This document shows positions 34,560 through 42,089 of a stretch of 64,000 nt of DNA, piece after piece (the first letter of the stretch is position 1; each line of letters begins with the position of its first letter). The notes under the pieces were generated by a model. The model ran no database searches, had not been told where the DNA came from, and worked only from the letters and a program-made list of their open reading frames with translations. Source of the DNA: Alphaproteobacteria bacterium (GTDB taxonomy: Bacteria > Pseudomonadota > Alphaproteobacteria > Caulobacterales > Caulobacteraceae); the NCBI GenBank assembly GCA_018820205.1, contig JAHJOK010000075.1, forward strand, positions 248,001-312,000, given 5' to 3'. A program made the position numbers and the translations under genes.

Positions 34560-35293
34560 CACCAGGTTTCCTTCCACGGGCGCAGGTCCAGTTCGAACGT
34601 CCAGGCGCTGCGTTGCTGATTGTGCAGCCAGACGTAATTCTTCGCGATCTCGTCGGGCTTCAGGATGGCGTCCTCGTCCAGCAGGGTCTGGATGTCCGGG
34701 GCGATGGAGCGGGCGAAGGCGCCGTCGATCATGCCGTCGACGATGACGTGGGCGACGTGGATGCCTTGGGGGCCCATCTCGCGGGCGAGGCTCTGGGCCA
34801 GCTGACGCAACGCGGCCTTGGCGCTCGCGAAGGCGGAGAAACCGGCGCCGCCGCGCATCGAGGCGGTGGCGCCGGTAAACAGGATCGAGCCCTTGGCGCG
34901 CGGCCCCATGACCCGGGCCGCCTCGCGTCCGGTGAAGAAGCCGGCCAGCGCGGCCATTTCCCAGACCTTGGAATAGACTTGGGCGGTGGTGTCCACGACC
35001 GGAAAGCGGACGTTCGCGCCGATGTTGAAGACGACCACTTCAAGCGGCCCGACCTCGGCCTCGATCCGGTCGATCAGGGTGATCATTTCGGCTTCGTCGC
35101 GGGCATCGACGCCGTAGGCATGGGCCTGACCGCCGATGGCGCGAATGGAGGTCGCCAAGGCCTCCAACTGGTCGAGATGGCGCGGGCGACGGGTGACGCA
35201 GACGGCCAGGCCTTCTTTGGCGAAGGCGCGTGCGATGGCCGATCCGACGCCGTCTCCGGCGCCGACGATCAGACAGGACGGGGTGGACGACAT
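34559..35293 (-). CDS. Atypical short-chain dehydrogenase lacking the catalytic tyrosine
   Basis: A 244-residue Rossmann protein. The cofactor loop is VGAGDGVGSA instead of TGxxxGxG, and the active-site Y-x-x-x-K is F-A-S-A-K, with phenylalanine at the tyrosine position. This matches the atypical SDR subgroup c10 as I remember it. Reductase activity is therefore doubtful; a lyase, isomerase or binding role is possible. It is the first gene of a coupled pair with the isomerase-like protein. The AGATCG-type leader has a GGAG ribosome site. Confidence 0.88.
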   Translation of the reverse strand: MSSTPSCLIVGAGDGVGSAIARAFAKEGLAVCVTRRPRHLDQLEALATSIRAIGGQAHAYGVDARDEAEMITLIDRIEAEVGPLEVVVFNIGANVRFPVVDTTAQVYSKVWEMAALAGFFTGREAARVMGPRAKGSILFTGATASMRGGAGFSAFASAKAALRQLAQSLAREMGPQGIHVAHVIVDGMIDGAFARSIAPDIQTLLDEDAILKPDEIAKNYVWLHNQQRSAWTFELDLRPWKETW

Positions 35294-35598
35294 GACGATC
35301 TCCCGCGACAGGAGACCGTTTCATATCGAAACCGAGTGATAGTCAACGGCGTGGATACCGGGTGTGCAATTCCGCCTTAACGGCGTGCTGGTCACGCGCG
35401 GAACAGGGGTGAAACGAATCATGACCGAATCAGCGACTTCGTCCGATTCGGGCTTTGTTCACCCCAAGATATTGTATCTTAAAGCGGATTAACCACAAGC
35501 CGCGATCGTTGCGCCGGACAGCTCGGGACTGATTTTCGACCGCCTTCGAAGGTCCGGCTTTACGCGCTCGTCGCCGACCCGCTAGGGGAACTGCGCGT
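35294..35598. promoter_or_regulatory. Intergenic region with nested palindrome and three GANTC sites
   Basis: This 305-base gap has no gene. Positions 35406-35413 pair perfectly with 35458-35465 (8 bp). Inside them 35425-35431 pair with 35445-35451 (7 bp). Three GANTC sites, the CcrM target in this order, lie at 35416-35420, 35427-35431 and 35445-35449. A separate perfect 6-bp palindrome (AAGATA-TTG-TATCTT) follows at 35466-35480. Functions could be a cell-cycle-controlled promoter for the SDR operon or for the tRNA gene. The structure is observed; the role is inferred. Confidence 0.55.
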
Positions 35599-35675
35599 GA
35601 CCCCGTAGCTCAGCCGGATAGAGCAAGGCTTTCCTAAAGCAGAGGTCGGGGGTTCGAGTCCCTCCGGGGTCGCCA
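35599..35675 (+). tRNA. tRNA-Arg, anticodon CCU
   Basis: A 77-base gene that folds as a standard cloverleaf. The acceptor pairs GACCCCG with CGGGGTC, the D stem is GCTC/GAGC, the T stem is GGGGG/CCCTC with one G-T pair, and CCA is encoded. The anticodon loop TTCCTAA gives CCU, which reads AGG. The anticodon stem is unusual: the three inner pairs form, but the two outer positions are A/G and G/A, tandem mismatches that could form sheared pairs. Confidence 0.93.
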
Positions 35676-35688
35676 TCATTTCAAGTCA

Positions 35689-36105
35689 TCACCGCCATTT
35701 CGACCCTTCGCCATGGCCGCCGATGCTCTCCCACTCGGGCGGCGCGGCCTTGTGGACGTATTGCTCGGCGACCAGCCAGCCCTTGAACGGCCGCAGCACC
35801 AGCAGACAGGCCGCCGCGATCAACGGGAAGGTGAAGGCGAAATGGACCCAGATCGGGGGGTGGACGGTGAACTCGAAGGCCATGAAGGCCATCATGCCGA
35901 TCACGCCCACTGCGGACATGGCGAAGAAGGCCGGGCCGTCGGCCGGGTCGGCGAAGCTGAAGTCCAGACCGCAGGCCGGACAGGCGTCGCGAATGGTCAG
36001 ATAGCCCTTCAGCAGCGGGCCTTCGCCGCAGCGGGGACAACGACAGCGCAGGCCGGTCGAAAGGGTCGACAGGCGGGGATAGGCGGGGTCTTCGGGGGTT
36101 GTCAT
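35689..36105 (-). CDS. DUF983 family membrane protein
   Basis: A 138-residue protein with two zinc-knuckle-like pairs near the N-terminus (CRCPRCGEGPL and CPACGLDF), followed by the conserved DPADGPAFFAM motif and two membrane helices (about 60-82 and 87-107). This is the DUF983 pattern of alphaproteobacteria; function unknown. An AGGAG ribosome site precedes the ATG. It is divergent from the TPR gene. Confidence 0.9.
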   Translation of the reverse strand: MTTPEDPAYPRLSTLSTGLRCRCPRCGEGPLLKGYLTIRDACPACGLDFSFADPADGPAFFAMSAVGVIGMMAFMAFEFTVHPPIWVHFAFTFPLIAAACLLVLRPFKGWLVAEQYVHKAAPPEWESIGGHGEGSKWR

Positions 36106-36216
36106 GCGCGCTCCTGATCGCCGCTAGATCGGCGTTCGCGCGGCGCGCCGCAACCCGGCCAACGGTCACACCCCATTAACCGCGTCGAAAGGGCGATCGC
36201 GCGAGTGTGCGCGCGT

Positions 36217-39135
36217 ATGGCCAGCCCGCGCTCCAGGACCGCGATCGGACGAACCACGGTGGCGCTCGGCGCCGCCGGGACGATTGCGTTCGCCCCCATC
36301 GTCGGCGCCGCCCTGCCGGCCCTGGCCCAGGAACACGTCGCGGCCCTGGATCCGATCACAATCCGCATCGGGGCCAATGACGGTTTCACGAAGGTGGAGT
36401 TCGCGGGCGTGGTCGGCTCGCGCGCCCGCGTCCGCCGTGACGGACAGAACGTCATCGTCCGGATCGGTTCGACCGCCGCGCCCGACGTCACTCGGCTGAA
36501 GGTCGATCCGCCGCCGGGCGTCGAAAAGGTCGAGACCCGCGCCGCCCTGGACGCCACAGAACTGGTCATCACCTTGGCCGAGGGGGCGAACGCCCGCACC
36601 GGCGTAGCCGACGGCGCAGTGTGGCTGAACCTTTATCCGGCTGGATCATCAACCGCCGCAGTGGCCTCGGACGGTCCCGTTCCGGCCGGCGGCGCCGTGC
36701 CCGTGACGGCGACCAAGGCGGCCGACCGTGTGAGCCTGAGCTTCGGTTGGGCGGCGCCCGTGGGGGCCGCCGTGTTCCGTCGCGGGGACGCTGTCTGGGT
36801 CGTGTTCGACACGGCCGCCCGAATGGACATGACGGGGGCGCAGGACCTGGGCCCGGCCGGCGACGCCCGCTGGGCCGTAGGGCCCGACTACACAGCGCTG
36901 AGAATCGCGGCCCTGGGGACCCTGCCAGTCTCGGCCGTGGCCGAGGGGGCGAAATGGACCGTCGTCATCGGCGGACCGCCGTCGGCGACATCGGGCGTCG
37001 AAGTCGATCGAGACGACGTCGGCGACACCGCCCTGGTGGCGCGCATGGCCGGGGCGACCCGCACCGTCTGGCTGACCGATCCGATGGTCGGAGACCGGTT
37101 CGCGGCGGTGACGGCCCTGGCGCCGGGCAAGGCGTTCGCCGACCGTCGCCAGACCGTGGACCTGACCCTGCTGCCGACGGCCCAGGGCCTGGCCGTCGAG
37201 ACGCCCACCGACGACCTGAGAATCCAGGCCGAGGGCGATCTGGTCACCCTGTCGCGTCCGCGCGGCCTGACGCTATCGCCTCCGTCGATGGCGCTGGAGG
37301 CGGCCGAGCCGGCGCATCCCGCCCAGCCCCGCAAGGCGGAGCATCCGGCACTGATCCTGACCGAGTGGGCCGATACGGGCGGCGAGGATTTCGTCACGCG
37401 CCATCGCAAGCTTCAGGATGAGGCGGCGCAGGAATCCATCGCGGCCGCAGACAATCCCCGCGCTCCGATCGCGGCGCGCATGGGCCTGGTCCGGTTCCTG
37501 GTCGGATCGGGCCTGGGCTACGAGGCCATCGGCGTGGCCAACGCCATGATCGCCCAGACGCCGTCGCTGCAGGGCGAGCCGGAGCTGCGCGGCCTGCGCG
37601 GCGCGGCCCGGGCCTCGATCGGGCGGCTGGACGAAGCGACGCTGGACTTCTCGTCCGGCGCCCTGGCCGGCGATCCCTCGACCAAGGTCTGGCAGGGCTG
37701 GCTGGCGGCCGAACGCGGCGACTGGCCGGGCGCGCGCCAGGCCTTCGCCGGCGGGGCCTCGGTGATCGACCAGTTCCCCAACGCCTGGCGCGCCCGCTTC
37801 GGCGCCGCCCACGCCATGGCAGCGCTGGAGACCGGCGACCTGAACGCCGCCCGCAGCCTTCTGGCCTACAGTTTCTCGCAGGACGCACCGGCCGCCGACC
37901 AGTTGACCGCCCGCCTGGTGCAGGCGCGGCTGTTCGAGCTGGAGGGCGCGAGCGACCGGGCGTTGGCGGTCTACAAGGCCGTCGGCCGGGCGCCGCTGGA
38001 CGCCATCGCCACCCCCGCGAAACTGGGCGTCATTCGCATCGAACTGGCCAAGGGAACGCTGACGGCGACGGACGCCGCGGCCCAGCTGGAACAGCTGAAA
38101 TGGCGCTGGCGCGGCGATGCGACCGAGCTGACGGTCATCCGCACGCTGGGCGGTCTCTATCTGTCGCAGGGACGATACCGCGAGGCCCTGGATACGCTGC
38201 GCGGGGCGGGCAAGCGGCTGGGCGCCCTGCCGGGCGCGGTCGAGCTGCAGGCCGACCTGGCCAACGCTTTCCGGGCCCTGTTCCTGGACGGAGCGGCCGA
38301 CGGGCTGCAGCCGGTCCAGGCCCTGGCGCTGTTCTATGATTTCCGCGACCTGACGCCGGTGGGCGCCGACGGCGACGAGATGGTGCGCCGGCTGGCCCGC
38401 AGGCTGGTCGACGTCGACCTGCTGGATCAGGCGGCCGAGCTGCTGAAATATCAGGTCGAGAACCGGCTGGAGGGGGTGGCCAAGGCCCAGGTGGCGACGA
38501 CCCTGGCCACCGTGCTGCTGATGGACCATCAGGCGGAAGCGGCGCTTCAGGCCCTCTGGTCATCCCGCACCACCCTGTTGCCCACTGCCCTGAACGCCGA
38601 ACGACGGGCGCTGGAGGCGCGGGCCTTGATGGACCTGGGACGGTTCGACCACGCGCTGGAGACGATCGACGGCGACCGGTCCGCAGAGGCCCAGGACGTG
38701 CGGGCCGATATCTTCTGGAAGCAGGAGAACTGGGCCGGGGCGGCGGCGCTCTATGAGGCGCGGCTGGGCGAGCGCTACAAGGATACGGCCACGGCCCTGT
38801 CGCCGGACGACGAGAGCCGGGTCATTCGCGCGGGGGTCGGATATTCGCTGGCCCATGACGACGGCGCGCTGGCGCGTCTGTCGCGGAATTATTCGCCGTT
38901 CAAGGACCGGGCGCGATCGGGGGCGGCGCTGCGCATCGCCCTGGACGGGCTCGACGGCATGGACGGGGTCGCGAACGCCCAGGATTTCGCGGGACTGACC
39001 GCAGGCGCGGACACCTTCACCGGCTGGGTCGCGCAGATGAAGACGCAGCTCAGAGAGAAAACGGGCGGGAATCGCACTGCTGCGACGCCCGCCCGTCCCG
39101 TGGCCCCTGCCGCCGCGGCGCCCGCGGCCGGCTAG
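36217..39135 (+). CDS. Large secreted TPR protein, unknown
   Basis: A 972-residue protein with an N-terminal signal (alanine-rich hydrophobic stretch ending ALPALAQ). The first 350 residues are beta-rich repeats with no recognisable family. The rest contains tetratricopeptide-like helices, for example in the segments from about 410-520 and 600-760, and the C-terminus is alanine/proline-rich. I infer a periplasmic scaffold or assembly protein; proximity to flagellar genes may be coincidence. The ATG at 36217 or a GTG at 36205 could be the start. The C-terminal codons contain the terminator of the convergent HU gene. Confidence 0.78.
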   Translation: MASPRSRTAIGRTTVALGAAGTIAFAPIVGAALPALAQEHVAALDPITIRIGANDGFTKVEFAGVVGSRARVRRDGQNVIVRIGSTAAPDVTRLKVDPPPGVEKVETRAALDATELVITLAEGANARTGVADGAVWLNLYPAGSSTAAVASDGPVPAGGAVPVTATKAADRVSLSFGWAAPVGAAVFRRGDAVWVVFDTAARMDMTGAQDLGPAGDARWAVGPDYTALRIAALGTLPVSAVAEGAKWTVVIGGPPSATSGVEVDRDDVGDTALVARMAGATRTVWLTDPMVGDRFAAVTALAPGKAFADRRQTVDLTLLPTAQGLAVETPTDDLRIQAEGDLVTLSRPRGLTLSPPSMALEAAEPAHPAQPRKAEHPALILTEWADTGGEDFVTRHRKLQDEAAQESIAAADNPRAPIAARMGLVRFLVGSGLGYEAIGVANAMIAQTPSLQGEPELRGLRGAARASIGRLDEATLDFSSGALAGDPSTKVWQGWLAAERGDWPGARQAFAGGASVIDQFPNAWRARFGAAHAMAALETGDLNAARSLLAYSFSQDAPAADQLTARLVQARLFELEGASDRALAVYKAVGRAPLDAIATPAKLGVIRIELAKGTLTATDAAAQLEQLKWRWRGDATELTVIRTLGGLYLSQGRYREALDTLRGAGKRLGALPGAVELQADLANAFRALFLDGAADGLQPVQALALFYDFRDLTPVGADGDEMVRRLARRLVDVDLLDQAAELLKYQVENRLEGVAKAQVATTLATVLLMDHQAEAALQALWSSRTTLLPTALNAERRALEARALMDLGRFDHALETIDGDRSAEAQDVRADIFWKQENWAGAAALYEARLGERYKDTATALSPDDESRVIRAGVGYSLAHDDGALARLSRNYSPFKDRARSGAALRIALDGLDGMDGVANAQDFAGLTAGADTFTGWVAQMKTQLREKTGGNRTAATPARPVAPAAAAPAAG
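39056..39096 (-). terminator. Terminator of the HU gene inside the TPR gene
   Basis: A perfect 9-bp stem (39061-39069 with 39088-39096) has an 18-base loop. Read leftwards it is followed by TTTTCTCTC. It ends transcription of hup but is contained in the last codons of the convergent TPR gene, as with the csp/transporter pair. Confidence 0.6.
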
Positions 39136-39147
39136 GGCCTGATCGGC

Positions 39148-39426
39148 TTACTTGTTGACCGCATCCTTGAGCGGCTTGGACACGCGGAAGCGCACGGCCT
39201 TGGAAGCGGCGATGTTGATGGTCGCGCCCGTGGCGGGGTTGCGACCTTCGCGAGCGGCGCGGGCGGCGGTGTCGAACACGCCCAGGTTGGAGATGCGTAC
39301 ATCGCCGCCACCCGTCAGCGACGAATGGATGTTCTTGACGATGGCTTCCAGCACGCGGCCGGCGTCGGCTTGCGAGACGTTGGCGTCCTTGGCGACGGCG
39401 GCGATGAGTTCAGCTTGAGTGGTCAT
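39148..39426 (-). CDS. hup: HU family DNA-binding protein
   Basis: A 92-residue nucleoid protein of the HU/IHF family. It has MTTQAELIAAVAKDANVSQA, the arm motif REGRNPATGATI and the closing KAVRFRVSKPLKDAV. The conserved proline at the arm tip, with RNP.TG, identifies HU. The 116 bases upstream contain a palindrome (39519-39533) with 7-base arms around one central base and a GATTC site within a small hairpin near 39447-39463, either of which may be regulatory. Confidence 0.95.
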   Translation of the reverse strand: MTTQAELIAAVAKDANVSQADAGRVLEAIVKNIHSSLTGGGDVRISNLGVFDTAARAAREGRNPATGATINIAASKAVRFRVSKPLKDAVNK

Positions 39427-39542
39427 TATGGGTCGTTTCCCGAAAAGCTCGCCCGATTCCCGGGCGACGACCCCGGGATGAACACGCCTTTTGGGCGACT
39501 TGGCAAGCGACTTCGGCGCTGAAAGCCTTTCAGGGTGGGGAT

Positions 39543-40397
39543 TCAGCCCGATCCGGAAGCTTGACGGAAGCTCTCGACCAGGCTTCCGGCGACCAGTCTC
39601 CACCCGTCGACCAGCACGAAGAAGATCAGCTTGAACGGCAGCGAGATCACCACCGGCGGCAGCATCATCATGCCCATGGACATCAGCACGCTGGCGACCA
39701 CCAGATCGATCACAAGGAACGGAACGAAAAGGAGAAATCCGATTTCGAAGGCCTTCTTCAGCTCACTGATCATGAAGCTGGGGACGATGACGCGCAGGGG
39801 CAATTCGGCGGCGGTCGCGGGGGCGTCGATCCGGCTCAGACGCGTGAACAACCCGAGGTCGCCCTGGTCCACATTGGCCAGCATGAAAGTTTTCACAGGT
39901 TCCGACGCCAGATCGAACGCCTGGGGTAGTTCCATCTGCTGATCCATCAGCGGGCGGATGCCCGAATCATAGGCGTCCTGCCAAGTCGGGGCCATGACGA
40001 TGGCGCTGAGGAAAAGGGCAAGAGATACCAGAACGGCGTTCGGCGGCGACTGCTGCATGCCCAGCGCAGTCCGCAGCAGGCTGAGCACCACGATGATGCG
40101 GACGAAACTTGTGGTCATGATGACGATCGACGGCGCCAGCGACAGCACGGTCATCAGCCCGACCAGTTGCACCACCCGCTCGGTCAGGCCGGCGCCGGTG
40201 CCCAGATCGACATTGATCGCCGCGCCGGACGCGCCCGCCGCCGCAGCGTCCTGGGCCAGGGCGGCCAGGGGCCACGCCAGGCAAAGCAGGGTGGTGAGGG
40301 CGGACAGTTTCAGCGCGTTGAAGAATTCGGCGCGGGTGGGGATGGCGAAGATTTTGTCCCCCCGCCTCGAGCGAGGGAGCCTGTTGGAGGCCCTCAT
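39543..40397 (-). CDS. fliP: Flagellar export component FliP
   Basis: A 284-residue core subunit of the flagellar type III export gate. An N-terminal signal-like segment (about 30-48) is followed by the FliP core: MTVLSLAPSIVIMTTSFVRI, LLRTALGMQQSPPNAVLVSL and the C-terminal LLFVPFLVIDLVVASVLMSM. The ATG overlaps the fliO stop by four bases. The N-terminus is longer than in enteric FliP. It forms the export channel with FliQ and FliR, which are not in the window. Confidence 0.95.
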   Translation of the reverse strand: MRASNRLPRSRRGDKIFAIPTRAEFFNALKLSALTTLLCLAWPLAALAQDAAAAGASGAAINVDLGTGAGLTERVVQLVGLMTVLSLAPSIVIMTTSFVRIIVVLSLLRTALGMQQSPPNAVLVSLALFLSAIVMAPTWQDAYDSGIRPLMDQQMELPQAFDLASEPVKTFMLANVDQGDLGLFTRLSRIDAPATAAELPLRVIVPSFMISELKKAFEIGFLLFVPFLVIDLVVASVLMSMGMMMLPPVVISLPFKLIFFVLVDGWRLVAGSLVESFRQASGSG

Positions 40398-40663
40398 TTG
40401 CCCGGCCCTCGCGGTTCGATCAGTTCGCGGCCTTCGCCCAGCAAGAGCAGCCGCTCCCCGTCGTCGACCTGAACCAGCACCAGTCGGCGAGCAGGATCCA
40501 GCACCAGGGTTTCAACGACCTTCAGCCGCCGTTCGCCGCGTTCCGCGTTCAGACGCGCCATCAGTTGCGGCGCATAGCGACGCGCCGCCCAGGCGACCAG
40601 GCCGATCAGACCCAGGGTGAAGGCGAGGCCGAAAACGGCGCGGGCAAGATCGAGGAAGTTCAT
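40394..40663 (-). CDS. fliO: Flagellar export accessory FliO
   Basis: An 89-residue protein with one membrane helix (about 7-27) and a short cytoplasmic domain of the FliO type (ERRLKVVETLVLDPARRLVL, then LLLLGEGRELIEP). FliO helps FliP assemble. The best start is the ATG at 40663; an in-frame ATG at 40690 adds nine residues that look unrelated. It is the first gene of the leftward fliO-fliP unit and divergent from flgB across CtrA-like boxes. Confidence 0.85.
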   Translation of the reverse strand: MNFLDLARAVFGLAFTLGLIGLVAWAARRYAPQLMARLNAERGERRLKVVETLVLDPARRLVLVQVDDGERLLLLGEGRELIEPRGPGK

Positions 40664-40717
40664 TCTGAATGGCCCCGTCGGACCCATCACGAATGCGGGG
40701 CCGGTCGGGAAGCAGCC

Positions 40718-40761
40718 TTAACCATCGTGGTTAACGCCCGGTTTAGATAACCCCGCATTAA
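40718..40761. promoter_or_regulatory. Cluster of CtrA-like sites in the fliO-flgB divergent promoter
   Basis: Within 44 bases the region carries TTAA at 40718-40721, TTAA-N7-TTTA at 40731-40745 and ATAA-N7-TTAA at 40747-40761. The CtrA consensus is TTAA-N7-TTAA, and each of the last two has one mismatch. CtrA controls early flagellar genes in Caulobacterales, so control of both divergent operons is likely. The sites are seen; binding is inferred. Confidence 0.65.
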
Positions 40762-40809
40762 CCATGCAGGCGGCATTTTCTGCCCATTCTTTCGTGAAGG
40801 ACGATCCCG

Positions 40810-41226
40810 ATGGGCGTCGCCGACATCCCCCTGATGGGCCAGATCAAGGGCCGCCTTAGCTGGCTGGACGAGCGCCAGCGGCTGGTCGCCCAGAACGTCG
40901 CCAACGCCGATACCCCCGGCTATGTCGGCCGCGACCTGAAGGCGCCCACGGACTTCGCCGCCGCGATGCGCGAGGGCGGGGGGCTGCGCATGGTCCAGAC
41001 CTCGGCCGCGCACATGCCGATCGGCGGGCCGAACGGCGCCCCGGTCGCGCGTTTCACGTCAGAGGCCTCGCCGGATTCCGAGACGACGCAGGACGGCAAC
41101 GCCGTGGTGGTCGAGGAACAGATGCTGAAGATGGCCGAGAGCCGCATGGCCTATGACGCCGCGATCGGCCTCTACACCAAGTCGATGGCGATGATGCGCC
41201 TGGCCGCCAAGGCGCCCGGCCGGTGA
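40810..41226 (+). CDS. flgB: Flagellar proximal rod protein FlgB
   Basis: A 138-residue rod protein. The conserved N-terminal rod motif is QRLVAQNVANADTPGYVGRDL, and the C-terminal helix (EEQMLKMAESRMAYDAAIGL) pairs with it in the assembled rod. It is the first gene of flgB-flgC-fliE, with 23 bases to flgC. Confidence 0.95.
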   Translation: MGVADIPLMGQIKGRLSWLDERQRLVAQNVANADTPGYVGRDLKAPTDFAAAMREGGGLRMVQTSAAHMPIGGPNGAPVARFTSEASPDSETTQDGNAVVVEEQMLKMAESRMAYDAAIGLYTKSMAMMRLAAKAPGR

Positions 41227-41249
41227 TCATTTTCAACGGAGGATCCTGA

Positions 41250-41684
41250 ATGACCGATCCCGTGAACGGGCGGAACGGCGCACCGCGAAACAGCGCCATG
41301 GCGGTGGCCGCCTCGGCCCTGACCGCGCAGCAGTCCCGCATGCGCATCATCGCCGAGAACATCGCCAATGCGGAATCGACCGCCCGCACCGCAGGCGGCC
41401 AGCCCTATCGCCGTCAGATCCCGGTATTCGAAGCGCGCGGCATCGACGGCGCGACCGGCGTGTCCCTGGCCGAGGTGCGGCCCGACACCAGCGATTTCCG
41501 CCGCGAATACGACCCGACCCATCCGGCCGCCGACGGCGACGGCTATGTGCTGCGACCCAATGTCGACACCCTGATCGAGGCCATGGACATGCGCGAGGCG
41601 CAACGGGCCTATGAAGCCAATCTGAACGTCATCGAGACGGCGCGGTCGATGGAAAGCCGCACCCTCGACATCCTCAAGCGATAG
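41250..41684 (+). CDS. flgC: Flagellar rod protein FlgC
   Basis: A 144-residue rod protein with the ANNIANAxT-type motif (RIIAENIANAESTARTAGG), a PYRRQ strand and the C-terminal MREAQRAYEANLNVIETARS helix. A GGAGG ribosome site lies six to ten bases before the ATG. It continues the operon to fliE, 11 bases downstream. Confidence 0.95.
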   Translation: MTDPVNGRNGAPRNSAMAVAASALTAQQSRMRIIAENIANAESTARTAGGQPYRRQIPVFEARGIDGATGVSLAEVRPDTSDFRREYDPTHPAADGDGYVLRPNVDTLIEAMDMREAQRAYEANLNVIETARSMESRTLDILKR

Positions 41685-41695
41685 GTCCGTAGGTC

Positions 41696-41998
41696 ATGAA
41701 TCCGTTGATGGCCGCACGGGCCTATGCCCAGGCGCAGGGGACAGGCGGGGCGACCGCGGGCGCGGCGGCCGCCGCCGGCGGTCCGGAGTTCTCGCAGCTT
41801 CTGTCGAACGTCATGGGCGACATGACGCAACAGACCCGCGCGGCCGAAACCCAGATGACCCAGGCGGTTCAGGGGCAGGGTTCGATGATCGACGTGGTCA
41901 CCGCCGTCTCCAGCGCCGAGGCCTCGCTGGAAACCGTCATCGCCGTCCGAGACCAGGTGATCTCGGCCTATCAGGAAATCATGCGGATGCCGATCTAA
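41696..41998 (+). CDS. fliE: Flagellar hook-basal body protein FliE
   Basis: A 100-residue protein linking the MS ring and the rod. The C-terminal region (MIDVVTAVSSAEASLETVIAVRDQVISAYQEI) carries the FliE signature with its RDxxxxAYxEIMxM ending. The first 30 residues are alanine- and glycine-rich. It is the last gene of the unit; a repeat hairpin follows directly after the stop. Confidence 0.93.
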   Translation: MNPLMAARAYAQAQGTGGATAGAAAAAGGPEFSQLLSNVMGDMTQQTRAAETQMTQAVQGQGSMIDVVTAVSSAEASLETVIAVRDQVISAYQEIMRMPI

Positions 41999-41999
41999 G

Positions 42000-42089
42000 A
42001 GGGATTAGGGATTAGGGAAAGATCGGGTGATCGCGCGGGCCAACGCGGCTTGAGATGGCCCGAGCCCCAATCCCTAGTCCCTAATCCCT
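42000..42089. repeat. Inverted repeat of GGGATTA units after fliE
   Basis: The 19-base left arm (42000-42018) consists of AGGGATT-type units and pairs with the right arm (42071-42089) with one mismatch, separated by 52 bases. The right arm overlaps the last codons of the convergent oxygenase gene. It could terminate or stabilise both transcripts, or be a dispersed element. Confidence 0.75.

Noticed and set aside
35466..35497. Replication-origin-like or DnaA-box signal (TTAACCACA) near AT-rich palindrome
   Set aside because: Only one imperfect box, no repeats of it, no origin-associated genes (hemE, dnaA, parAB) nearby.
35406..35675. Attachment site of an integrated element at the tRNA-Arg gene
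   Set aside because: No integrase gene and no direct repeat of the tRNA 3' end was seen downstream; the neighbours are ordinary chromosomal genes.
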